A stretch of DNA of 64,000 bases, taken from NCBI RefSeq assembly GCF_949987515.2, contig NC_082696.1, positions 56,202,947-56,266,946 of the forward strand. Direction: 5' to 3'. Below are positions 12,756-22,800 of this stretch, one piece after another; positions within the stretch are counted from its first letter, which is position 1; each line of letters opens with the position of its first letter. The notes under the pieces are model-generated. The model was not told where the DNA came from and did not search any database. It saw nothing but the letters and a program-made list of their open reading frames with translations. The DNA is from Delphinus delphis (Eukaryota > Chordata > Mammalia > Artiodactyla > Delphinidae). The position numbers and the translations under genes are program-made.

Positions 12756-14309
12756 TCAGATACCACCTCCTTGGCCATTTTGCATTTTAGGACAATTAAA
12801 CTGCTGCAGGTAATGAAACAGTGGAGAAGGAATTTAGGAGTCCTGTTATCAAGATTGGCTTACAAAGAACTATTGATCTTATACCCTACGTACTCCAACT
12901 CTGCCAGGTGTAAGCCCCTTAAAAGGCATATGTTGTTCTACCTTGAAGAATCCACCAAAAAGTCTTTTTATAAAAAAGTGTGGTAAAAAAGTTAACACAG
13001 TTCAATGCAATTGCTTTAACTGCAGGCAAGGTTTATATCTGTTCCACTGAGATTATCTCCTGACCCAGAAAAAACACAAAAAAATGTCTGAAATCTGTAG
13101 TAGTAAGTTGCTTCATTAATCAAGTTTTCTTCGCCCTGCTTCATGCATCTGTCCCTGTACTGTGCATCACTTACTGAACCCTACCATTGCTAAGGACACT
13201 GACCTTCTCTTTAGGCTAACCTGATCCTGTGTAGGGAACCTCGTCCTCCTGCTAGTCTGCTTTCAGCCTGTTGTCTTCCTTGCCAGCTTCGAAACCTGTG
13301 CTGGTGCTCTGTTCCATGTGCACTCCTTTGTTAATCCTTTCCACAGACACCCCACCTAAGTGGGTTCCCAGTAATAAAATATAAAGATCCCAACAAAAAA
13401 GAGGGGGTAATATAATCAAGTACTTTTGTGAAACCTTGTATACCTTATATCTTTACCTTCTCTGAGAGATGTGCTCTACACATTAATGCTTTGAAGGAAC
13501 AGAGGATTCTCACAGCAAGGAAAAGTCTATAATCTAATCTAATCCAGTATTCCAGGTGAACCCTTTTTTGGATTAACACAAAACACTGGTCAGTGGGACC
13601 AGTGCTCCTCAGAACGAACCTTAGGAAATACTGTTCTCTGTATATGTTGGAATCTCTTTGCCTTGTGCCCATGACCTGACTCTCTCCATCTGGTGGAGGT
13701 TAGAACCCTGCAGTTGTTCTTGAATGGAGGCACATTCCTGGAGGTGCTGCAAGAAAAGAACCTTCTTATCTCATGTGGATGTGAAGTGGTTCCCTGAGAA
13801 AGGGATATGGCGTTTTAAACCATTCTCTCAAAATTGATTTTAAGAACTACTCTAAAAGACCAGGTAGTATATTCCCAGTGGAAACTGAGTTTTCTCATTT
13901 GATGTAGAGACAAACAATGCAGAACATGAAACACAATTTATATTCTTCCAATTTCAGTCCCATTCCAAACGTTATTCCTGGCATCAAGACACTCTGTAAC
14001 TCTTAATTAGGGAAACCAAATGACTTTTTTCATCACAAATTTCTTTTAAAAAATAGTAGTAACCATCACAATCATAAGAAGGCACTTAGCAAGTGATATC
14101 ATGATCAACAAATGCTACCCAAAGATATTCAGGAATAGATTATGGTTTCTTTTTTGTTTTTAATTCATACGTTTTATGTGGCTTCTTACAGACTGTGGAG
14201 ACTTTGTCTTTAAAACACTGCCTTTAAAATGTCCTTATTTAAGTTACTAGATTATTTTAATAGTCTTTGAAATGATGATTTGTCATAATGCTGTACTTGA
14301 TTCAAATTT
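12756..14309. other. non-coding DNA, no gene seen
   Basis: Mixed composition. About 13130-13400 is a pyrimidine-rich, GC-richer stretch of unknown origin. Frames at 12750-12986 and 13445-13672 lack recognisable motifs. Confidence 0.5.
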
Positions 14310-14327
14310 CAGACAAAACATTTTGAT

Positions 14328-14520
14328 TTTTTTTTTTAATTTTTTTCTTGGCTGCATTGGGTCTTCGTTGCTGTGCGCGGGCTTTTTCTAGTTGCGGCCA
14401 GCTGCAGTGTGCGGGCTTAGTTGCTCCGCGGCATGTGGGATCTTCCCGGACCAGGGCTCGAACAAGCGTCCCCTGCATTGGCAGGCAGATTCCCAACCAC
14501 TGTGCCACCAGAGAAGTCCC
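14328..14520 (-). mobile_element. older CHR/tRNA-SINE with perfect 18-bp TSD
   Basis: Read on the minus strand it starts 'gggacttctctggtggcaca', shares the tRNA-like head with the plus-strand SINEs, then diverges into the '(c)aactaagcccgc' body and ends 'cccaatgcagccaagaaaaa'. This is a related family with a different 3' half. An 18-bp perfect target-site duplication, cagacaaaacattttgat, occupies 14310-14327 and 14521-14538. The T-rich stretch at 14327-14346 is its A tail. Much of the repeated middle seen in the 35-kb copy is absent. Confidence 0.93.
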
Positions 14521-14538
14521 CAGACAAAACATTTTGAT

Positions 14539-15020
14539 AGACAATTTACCAAAAAGATAAATGTCTGCAATGTTTAAAATGCCTAATTGCTAACCTATGG
14601 TGCTTTAATGGATCAGTAAAAAGGAAGGTATTTGCTTTTTTAACACAACAACCTTCAACATTATAAACTCTTGCTTATATAAGAGACTCCTTTCCTTAGG
14701 TAACACAGGTGTTCCAAGTTGCTAGAAGTCTTCTTCCCTGTAAGACCCACTTAGCAGTCCTCCCAGCCCATCCCCACCTTTTACTAACCATGCCTCCCAT
14801 AGTTGTGGGAATCCCTGTGGGATATAGGCATGGCTGTTAAATCAAGGCTGAATGTTAACTGTCCCCTTGGGCAGAAGCCCAGTCCAATCCCCTGCTCTTC
14901 TGCACACAACCTCTCATTTCTCCATTCTGCCTTCACTTGGGCTATACCAACTAACTTGCTCTTAACAAATTCCTTAAAAACACCGGCATGGGCCTGACTT
15001 TAACTCCCCAAAGCACAGAT
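14539..15020. other. non-coding DNA, no gene seen
   Basis: Unique sequence between two oppositely oriented SINEs. The 64-codon frame at 14803-14997 has no recognisable feature. Confidence 0.5.
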
Positions 15021-15033
15021 AAAAAGCAGACCA

Positions 15034-15250
15034 GGGCTTCCCTGGTGGCGCAGTGGTTGAGAGTCCGCCTGCCGATGCAGGGGACACGGGTTCGTGCCCC
15101 GGTCCGGGAGGATCCCACATGCTGCGGAGCGGCTGGGCCCGTGAGCCATGGCCGCTGAGCTTGTGCGTCGGGAGCCTGTGCTCCGCAACGGGAGAGGCCA
15201 CAACAGTGAGAGGCCCGCGTACCGCAAAAAAAAAAAAAAAAAAAAAAAAA
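15034..15250 (+). mobile_element. young CHR-type SINE, full length, perfect TSD
   Basis: Near-intact copy with pol III box A at 15046-15056 (tggcgcagtgg) and box B at 15089-15099 (ggttcgtgccc), many CpGs retained, and an uninterrupted A25 tail at 15226-15250. The 13-14-bp duplication aaaaagcagaccag is perfect at 15021-15034 and 15246-15259. It looks like the youngest SINE in the window. The 137-codon frame starting at 15148 is produced by this SINE and its A tail and is not a gene. Confidence 0.96.
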
Positions 15251-15259
15251 GCAGACCAG

Positions 15260-16015
15260 AGTGTAAATTGAGACATTTCTCTAGTCTTTGGGAAATTTCA
15301 AATCATAAACAAAGATTAAAATTGGACTATAGATATGCAGGTCCTCAAGGTCTACAGGCTAAGACTACAGCCACCTCCTTGGTCCCAGCCTGCCACGATG
15401 ATGCACAAACCGGCTCTCCATTCCCCATGCCTGTCCTATCCCCATTCCAGCCACAAGCCCTTCCCCATGGCTTTCTTTTTCCAAATTCTGGCTTTCTATT
15501 CACCCAGAGTCCCAGAAGAGACAACCTTGTTTTATTTCCTAACAGGAAAGATAATTTCTAATATGCACCTGTACCTGTACCTACAATTTAAAAGAAGAAA
15601 AATTATACTGTAAAGCAGAGAAATTTTGTTGCTCAATATCTTAAAGATCTCTATTCTAGAACAGCATTTTGACTTTACTTTTGCCAAAAGAAAAAGCCAA
15701 GTGACATTTTTTTTCTAAAAACAGAGGGACATTCTGCCCTCTTAGGTGAATTCAACCTTCTCCTGAGAAACAGAAAATACTCTGTTAACATTAAAACAAC
15801 AATTTCTCATGATTTCTCCAACCAGCCATCAATTTAAAAAAAAAAATTACTTGGATCCAGTTTCAGATACTGTTATATTAGGAAAAAAAACATTAAATAA
15901 AGGACTTTATGGTTACTTGGTAGTAATATATGGTTCTACAGTAATTATACATAACTCCTATACAGTGCTAGGTACTAATAATTCTAGCTGAACAATATAT
16001 TAACATATTAACATT
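15260..16015. other. non-coding DNA, no gene seen
   Basis: Unique AT-rich DNA; short A runs near 15836-15846 and 15883-15890. No gene or recognisable repeat. Confidence 0.5.
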
Positions 16016-16019
16016 AAAC

Positions 16020-16160
16020 ATCCCAAAATAGATACTATTAGTATCTCTATTTTATCTAAGTGAAGTTAGACACAGAAAGGTTACATGACTTCCCATGATC
16101 ACACAGCTAGTAAGTCAGAACTGAGATTCAAAACCAGATAGACTTGGGAAGCAATTCTCA
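16020..16160 (-). repeat. MIR SINE fragment
   Basis: 'attttatctaagtgaagtta', 'cacagaaaggttacatgact', 'gatcacacagctagtaagtc' and 'actgagattcaaaaccag' give a clear reverse-complement MIR. Confidence 0.85.
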
Positions 16161-16384
16161 GCCTCACACGTCTTGAGAATAGCTAAGAATGTCAGGGAAT
16201 ATAACACTCTAATATGTTGGTTCTGTAGAAAAAGTATTAGAAGTTCAAAAGACTTGGGCTTTAGTACTTACAAAACTAAGTTTTTACTCAGTCCTTTTCT
16301 TTAGCCCAATTTAACCCAAACTGGTATTCTAATGCTAAAGGGTTTTTGGCAACTGACAGCTATTAAGATCATTTTCTTCAGCAC

Positions 16385-16918
16385 TGTGATAGTTAGAAAA
16401 AGAGCCTCCCAAAGATGTCTGTGTCTTCAACCCTTGAACTTGTGAATATGTTTCATGGCAAAAGGAACTTTGTAGATGTGATTAAGAGTGTGTGTGTGGA
16501 CCAGGTGATGTGGAAGATTATCACGATCCTCCTCGTGGGCCCAGTCTAATGACACAGATCCTTAAAAGTTGAGAACTTTTCACGGCTGTGTCAGAAAAAC
16601 ACAATATGAAGACTTGATCAGCCATTATTGGCTTTGAAGATGGAGGAAGGAGGCCATGAGACAAGGAATGTGGTGGCAACTAGAACCTGGGAACAGCTAT
16701 CAGCTGATAGCCAGCAAGTAAGCAGGATATCATTCCTACAACCACAAGGAATAGAATGGTGACAACAACTGGGATAAGCAGGAAAAGGATTCTCCCCCAG
16801 AGCCTTGAAAAGAAATTCGGCCCTGTTGACACCTTAATTTTTGGTGAGACCCATAGCAGACTTCTGACCTACAGAATTGTAAGATAATGTGTTATGTCAG
16901 CAACAGAAAACCAATATA
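16385..16918 (+). mobile_element. solo LTR of an ERVL-MaLR (MLT1-like) element
   Basis: The element begins TGTGATAGTT and ends in AATATA. It carries MaLR LTR landmarks in order: 'gtagatgtgattaagagtgt', 'ggcccagtctaatgaca', 'ccttaaaagttgagaac', 'ggaggccatgagacaaggaa', 'aaaaggattctcccccagag', 'cggccctgttgacacctt' and 'acttctgacctacagaattg'. Its length (534 bp) fits an MLT1-type LTR. A 5-bp duplication AGCAC lies immediately outside both ends (16380-16384 and 16919-16923), the size expected for retroviral-type integration. There is no internal gag/pol-like sequence, so this is a solo LTR left by recombination. It carries no coding capacity. Confidence 0.85.
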
Positions 16919-16923
16919 AGCAC

Positions 16924-19900
16924 CCAGAGACAACACGTATGTGTCCACATGGCTTCATCTCCAGGATTTATGAACTGGGAAATGAGCTAACTCTTCTGCC
17001 TTAAAGTATATTAAAAGAGCTATCACTTCATCTCCACGTTGTGTTATCCTGTTATATTTCCATGTCATATCATCCTGTTATATGTCTACAGTAATCCACA
17101 CACAGTGGGCACACACACACCGGTACTAAAAGTACTGCTGTTAAAAACAGTTACATGTCGCCTCTAACTCTCATCATAAAATGCTTACCGACATAAACTT
17201 CATTACAAGGTGTCAATTTGTTGTAAAACCAAAATAAAAAAGACAGATGACTTCTCATCAAAGTAAAAAAAAGACAAAAACAAAAAACCTGACTTGTTGG
17301 GAATGTACTTGTGCCTTCCCTCAGTCTCCTAAGGACACTAAATCTGATCTTAGAGAACCCATATTTAATACTTCCAGGTGTCCTTCAGAGAAAATGAAGG
17401 AATTGCATAGGGAAGATCGAAGATTCTCGACATGGAGATAACCCGCTGCTGTTCAAAGATTAAATGCTAATTTCTCCAGGATGGGGTTGTAAATACCTCT
17501 CTCTCTAGATGAACTGGGCCAAAGCGTTGATGCACTGTATCATTCTTACTACATCAAAAAAGTAACCCAAACTGCAAAGGACTATTCTAGTTTATTTGCA
17601 ACAGTTCCTGTCAGTGTTAAGAATGCTTGTTGCTACAAATTAGATTTTAAACTGGTGTTACATTACTAATATAATAAGTTTATTTTAGGATCTATTCTTC
17701 TACTCAAGAAGAAACAAACTTCAAGTTGAGGAATAACACCTATTCTCTATATTAGTTCTATCAGAATGTTCTATACTGGCTCTTAGGTCTATAAAATGGT
17801 TACTCTGGAAGAAATGTCTCTTCTCCTTTGAACATGTGTCCGTGTATAAACAGACCTAAAAGGCCCCAGGGAGAGCACAGTGACACTCTGCTTTGGGGAT
17901 ATAAAGCTGGAGAGAAGCTAGGTAAGGCTTCACAGAGGAGGTGATATTTTAACTATGGTTTCGAAATTGTCACGGCACATCTAGAAAACGGGGAGAGAAG
18001 GAAGTGGCAGGAGAAATTAGTAGGGGCAGAATTTGGAGGATGGCAGGTGAGGATAAGAGCAAGCAGTATGCAGTCTCCATGCTTCAAAGCAGAACACCCC
18101 TTAAAGTGTGAGAAAATAGGAGGCAGGCATTGAGGACACCCTGCAGGGAGCCTCTGAATTTTGGGACTTGCTCATTGGCCACCAGAAATGGTCCAATATA
18201 GTTGAAAAACTATGAATCTGAAATTTCCTATAATATTCATTTTTTGCATAGTTAAGATACACCTATAGGAATAATGATCACTATTATGTCCAAATAAGCT
18301 GTGCCTTCTAAAAAAAGTGTTTAGTTTCTTTGTGAATAGAACTGTAATGTGAATATACTATTGACGAAGATTGGTAAAGTTATTTCGATACGAACATATC
18401 ATAATGGATTTTCTTAAGATGCATAGCAAATGTATTCGTGCCTTCTAAACAGAAGACTAAGTGGTTTCTTCCACATCAATAGAAATTATAATATGTAATG
18501 TAATATATATGACATTACAAGTAAGTAAGTAACAGCTATTACTCTTTTTCCTCTTTGGACTCACGTGCTTTAAAATGACAACATTAAAAGGTTCAATTCA
18601 ATTTAGGTAATCATCAGAAATGTCAGCTGCCTTTCAAAGGACCCTTGGAGTCTGCCAAATTGGGCTAGAAATCATGCATGGATAGTTTTCATTACGTGTG
18701 AGCTGACAGTTGTGCTTCTGGTCAAGAAAAAATCCATTCCTGCAAAGAAGGTGTAGCGGGTGCCTTAGCCCCTACCCGAAAATAGCACAGAAGCAGAAGG
18801 CAGCAGACCAGGAAGGTTTTGTTTTTCCTATTATTAGGCCTCCAACTTTGAAAAAAATGACAATTTTGACACTTTGTACTTTTGTACTTTGTGAAAACTG
18901 GGGTTCGTAATCGCAAAAAAGATTCAGTTTAATATTGTAAACCAATGTCAACCATACTCTAGCTCTTCATAGGGCGTTCTCACCGGGAACTGGCAAAGGC
19001 CCCCCACTTTTTGCTTAAAGGCTCAGCCCAGTTACAGAGCAGAAGTGGGCCAGGTTTTACCAAGTGAACACCTGTGTGGTAGGCACAGAATACAGAGAAG
19101 GTCCTGACCCTGATGGAGCTCTGTGTCCACGCTGCCTAGAATCCAGGCCCATCAGCACTCAGTGAGTGTCACCTACATCACAGCCGCTCAATTGTGCACA
19201 GGTTGGGGGATGCCCCAAGGGAGGCAAAGGTGGCCCAAGTCCTGGGCCAGCAACCTTCACCTACCAGCATCCTCATCCTTCTGTCTACCCGACTCAGCCG
19301 TAGGTAATCTGATCATTTTCTATGTGTATTAAAATGTGAAAAATATCAGGAACACTGAATTAAATGAATGAATAGCCCTATCAGGGAAGTATCTAACAAA
19401 CCTGGCTAAAAAGAGATTGGTTCACAGCTTTTCACATATTGTGATGGGATAAGTCAGTTGCATAATAACAATATGAACAATATATAGTTTTAATGTTAAG
19501 ATTTTTCTGGAAAGTTTCTTTAAGAAAATTATATCTCTTCCCAGAAAGGAAAAAAAATTATAGAATATAGAAAAATAAAATAATTTAATCTGAGCATTTC
19601 AATAATATTCCTATGTATTTAAATAACAGAAATCTATATTGTAATGTTTTAAAAACATACACAGTGTGTTTTTATGGAGTATTTATTTTTCTCAAAAGAC
19701 TTTAAAATGATGGTTTAAGTGCTTTTGCATTTTGCCTTTCAAAATAAAATAATTTCCAAGTCTATATTTTTGTCATTTAAATAAAGGTATTATAGAAAGG
19801 TTTAATGATTTTAAACTTACTGTAAAACATTCTGCTCTCACATTGGATGCTCTTCACCTTTGCTTTCATTCAGAGTAGTTGCCACAGGATTCTGTGACAT

Positions 19901-20185
19901 CCCAGGAGTTGCTGTTTAATCAAGCAAAGGAAATTATAATTTTCTAATTCCAGGTCAACTTTGTCGTATGGAAAAAAACATGCAAAGGAATAACCTTTTG
20001 TGAAGCACTAAAACCTTAAATATTAATGTAGTTGAAATTCCTAATTCGATAAAAGGGATGAAAGAACCCATTGGAGCATTTAGCAAGTAACCAACTAAAA
20101 CTTGGCTATGTTCAGAGACCAAAGAATCTGTTCAGAGACCAAGATGGACATTTATTTCTAGAAGGTGAAAGGCAAAATGTTAATT
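16924..20185. other. non-coding DNA with decayed repeats
   Basis: No gene seen. About 17890-18100 ('cttcacagaggaggtgatat', 'aggaagtggcaggagaaatt') resembles a common ancient mammalian interspersed repeat that I cannot assign to a family. About 18960-19320 is a GC-richer unique block. A 20-bp tandem duplication (gttcagagaccaaagaatct and a partial second copy) sits at 20110-20145, just upstream of the L1 insertion site. Confidence 0.45.
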
Positions 20186-20199
20186 AAGATAGGATTGGC

Positions 20200-21780
20200 A
20201 GCACAACTAAGGCACCTACCAGGCACCGGTGGGGGACCACAGACATCTAAGGGGATGGGAGAAACCCCCAGTGACCAGGTAGGATATGGGACATGGGGGG
20301 AGTGAAGGGGGAGGAGAAGTGGAGGTGGGATGGGACTGGCATCCCTCAGGGGCGACTGGGGGAGGGGAAGGGATCAGACGCCCGAAGGGGGATATTGGGG
20401 GACCACTGGGAGGGCAGAGGATCAAAAGGGAGCGTGGCCAAGTTTCCCCTGCCCACTTGGACCCCCAGGAACATGCTGAGATCCCGGGCCTGACCCTCTG
20501 CCCACCGAGGCCCCCTCCAGCCACGTGGGTCCTGAAGGAGCGGGAGGGAAGGAAGGGGGAACAAAAGTAAAGGCCGGATCTACAGGACCAGCACCCCTGA
20601 AGGGCAGCTGGGGGAGGGGAGGAGTTCCTACCCCCAGTGGGACCCACCCACGGTTGGGGGTCCAGCAGCGAGGGGGGGAGACCCTAGGGGAGACAGGGGT
20701 GGTGGCAAGGAGGAATGGAAGGGAAAGGGGCCAGCACTTTCCCTGTCCACTTAGGAACCGGGGAGCCTGTTGGGCTCCGGGGCCTAATCCTCTGCCCTTG
20801 GAGCCTCCCTCCTGCTGTGCAGAGCCCAAGCCCTGCAGCTACACCCCACCCAGGGCCCTATCTCTACACTCAGAGACACCCTCCAACGTGCTGGGCCTAA
20901 ACTCCACCCACACACCCTCACTCAGGGCCTCACCTCCAAACTCTAGAACCCCACACTCCAGAGGCTCTCCTTTCCACACACTGCCTCTCCCCTTCTGTGC
21001 AGATCCTAAGCAGAGGCCCCGCCCCACGCTTGAACGTCGCCCGCCTAGGCCCCACCCCCAGGGCCTTTTCTGCTGTGTGGTTCCTGAGCCTAGGCCCCCA
21101 CCCCACGCTCAAACGTCACCTCTCCACCTGCCTAGGTCTCGCCCTACCCTAAACCCCGCCCCTGCCTAAGTTCCACCCCCCACCTAAACTCCACCCCCAG
21201 AGCCAAGGCTTTTTTTTCTTTTTTCCTCTTTTAGATTGGGGTTCTGTTTTACCTTGTTGATTCGTTTTTGTTGATTCATTTATATTTTTATTTTTTCTAA
21301 TAAATCTTTTATTTATCTAATTTTATTTTATTCTTTATACTTTGTTATTGTTCTCTCCTTTTGGCTTGTTCCCCGCCCCACTTTTTTTTCTTTTTTCTGT
21401 TGTGGTTTTATTTTACCTTTTGTAGTTGTTTCAATTATATTTTTATTTTTCCTAATATATTTTTTATCTTTCTAATTTTATTTTGTTTTTTATTCTTTGT
21501 TATTGTACTACTCATTTTTTTCTTTTCTTTTCTTTTTTTGCCATGCCACGTGGCCTGTGGGATCTTGCTTCCCAGGCCGGAGGCTGGGCCCGAGCTCCTG
21601 TGGTGGGAGCTCTGAGTCCAAACCGCTGGACTAACAGAGAACCTCAGACCCCTGGGAATATTAATCAGAGTGAGGCCTCCCGGAGGTCCTCACCTCAGCC
21701 CAAGACCCGGCTCTATCCAACTGCCTGCAAAATCCAGTGCTGAATGCATCAGGCCAAACAACCAGTAAGACAGGAATACA
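20200..21780 (+). promoter_or_regulatory. L1 5' UTR with tandem repeat units
   Basis: Position upstream of ORF1 in a full-length L1 makes this the element's internal pol II promoter region by family knowledge. The first ~950 bases are G/C-rich and contain two diverged tandem units: 'gactgggggaggggaa' (20354) recurs as 'agctgggggaggggag' (20606), and the 'cccacttggaccc...gcctgaccctctgccc' block (20452-20500) recurs as 'tccacttaggaac...gcctaatcctctgccc' (20746-20799). A third, shorter motif (tctgtgcagatcctaagc / ctgtgtggttcctgagcc, then ccccacgct.aacgtc) repeats at about 20995 and 21074. About 21205-21520 holds a T-rich 155-bp tandem duplication. The 214-codon frame at 20525-21169 is a by-product of GC-rich composition. 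Confidence 0.85.
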
Positions 21781-21823
21781 TTCCCACCATCAAAAAAAAA
21801 AAAAACTGAAATGACAAAAAAAT

Positions 21824-22750
21824 ATGTTACAGACAAGGGAGCAAGGTAAAAACCTACAAGATCAAAGAAATGAAGACAAAATAATCAACCTACCTGAAAA
21901 AGAATTCAGAGTAATGATAGTAAATATGACCCAACATCTCAGAAACAGCATGGAGAAAATACAAGAAAGATTTAACAAGGATCTAGAAAAACTAAAGAGC
22001 AAGAGCAAACAAACAGTGATGAACAACACAATAACTGCAATTAAAAATACTCTAGAAGGAATCAATAGCAGAATAACTGAGGCATAAGAACAGATAAGTG
22101 ACCTGGAAGATAAAATGGTAGAAATAACTGAAAGGGAGGAGAATAAAGAAAAAAGAATGAAAAGAATTGAGTACAGTCTCAGAGACCTCTGGGACAACAT
22201 TAAACACACCAACATTCAAATTATAGGAGTCCCAGAAGAAGAAGAGAAAAAGAAAGAGCCTGAGAAAATATTTGAAGAGATTATAGTCAAAAACTTCCCT
22301 AACATGGGAAACGAAATGGTCAATCAAGTCCAGGAAGCACGGAGAGTCCCATACAGGAAAAACCCAAAGAGAAACACACCGAGACACTTACTAATCAAAC
22401 TGTTAAAAATTAAATACAAAAAAAAAAAATAAATAAATACAAAGAAAAAATGTTAAAAGTAGCAGGGAAAAGCAACAAATAATATATAAGGGCATCCCCA
22501 TAAGGTTAACAGCTGATAAGGTTAACAGCTGATCTTTCAGCAGAAACTCCGCAAATCAGAAGGGAGTGGCAGAACATATTTAAAGTGATGAAAGGGAAAA
22601 AACCTACAAGCAATATTACTCTACCCAGCAAGGATCTCACTCAGATTCAATGGAGAAATCAAAAGCTTTACAGACAAGCAAAAGCTAAGAGAATTCAGCA
22701 CCACCAAACCAGCTTTACAACAAATGCTAAAGGAACTTCTCTAAGCGGGA
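21824..22750 (+). pseudogene. L1 ORF1 (ORF1p) relic
   Basis: ORF1p is the L1 RNA-binding chaperone: a coiled coil for trimerisation, an RRM and a C-terminal domain. Here one frame runs from ATG 21824 to 22432 with a single in-frame TAA at 22085-22087, after 'EGINSRITEA'. Upstream of the stop is a heptad-rich coiled coil (NLPEKEFRVM..., EKIQERFNKDLEKLKSK); downstream is the RRM-like part (SLRDLWDNIKHTNIQIIGVP, EKIFEEIIVKNFPNMG, PRHLLIKLLK). The C-terminal domain is still visible at nucleotide level to about 22750 but is out of frame: a perfect 16-bp tandem duplication (22502-22517/22518-22533) and an extra A in the run at 22590-22596 shift it. The intact family protein is about 330-340 residues. 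Confidence 0.92.
22502..22533 (+). repeat. 16-bp perfect tandem duplication in L1 ORF1
   Basis: aaggttaacagctgat is present twice in direct tandem. The minus-strand L1 has the equivalent sequence once (63000-63020 region), so the second copy is derived. Because 16 is not a multiple of three it shifts the ORF1 frame. Confidence 0.95.
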
Positions 22751-22800
22751 AACAAGAGAAGAAAAAGACCCACAAAAACAAATCTAAATCAATTAAGAAA

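Noticed and set aside
15148..15561. 137-codon open frame
   Set aside because: Begins in a SINE, reads through its A25 tail as poly-Lys and continues into unique DNA; no splice or coding signature.
20525..21169. 214-codon open frame, the longest ORF outside L1 ORF1/ORF2
   Set aside because: It lies wholly in the GC-rich L1 5' UTR, is Pro/Arg/Gly-rich low-complexity, and overlaps equally long frames on the other strand. Low stop-codon frequency in GC-rich repeats explains it.
21862..22387. Leu/Phe/Ser-rich minus-strand ORFs of 111-117 codons
   Set aside because: Antisense shadows of the A-rich L1 ORF1; the same artefact occurs opposite ORF1 at 63275-63733 and opposite ORF2 at 24663-25064.
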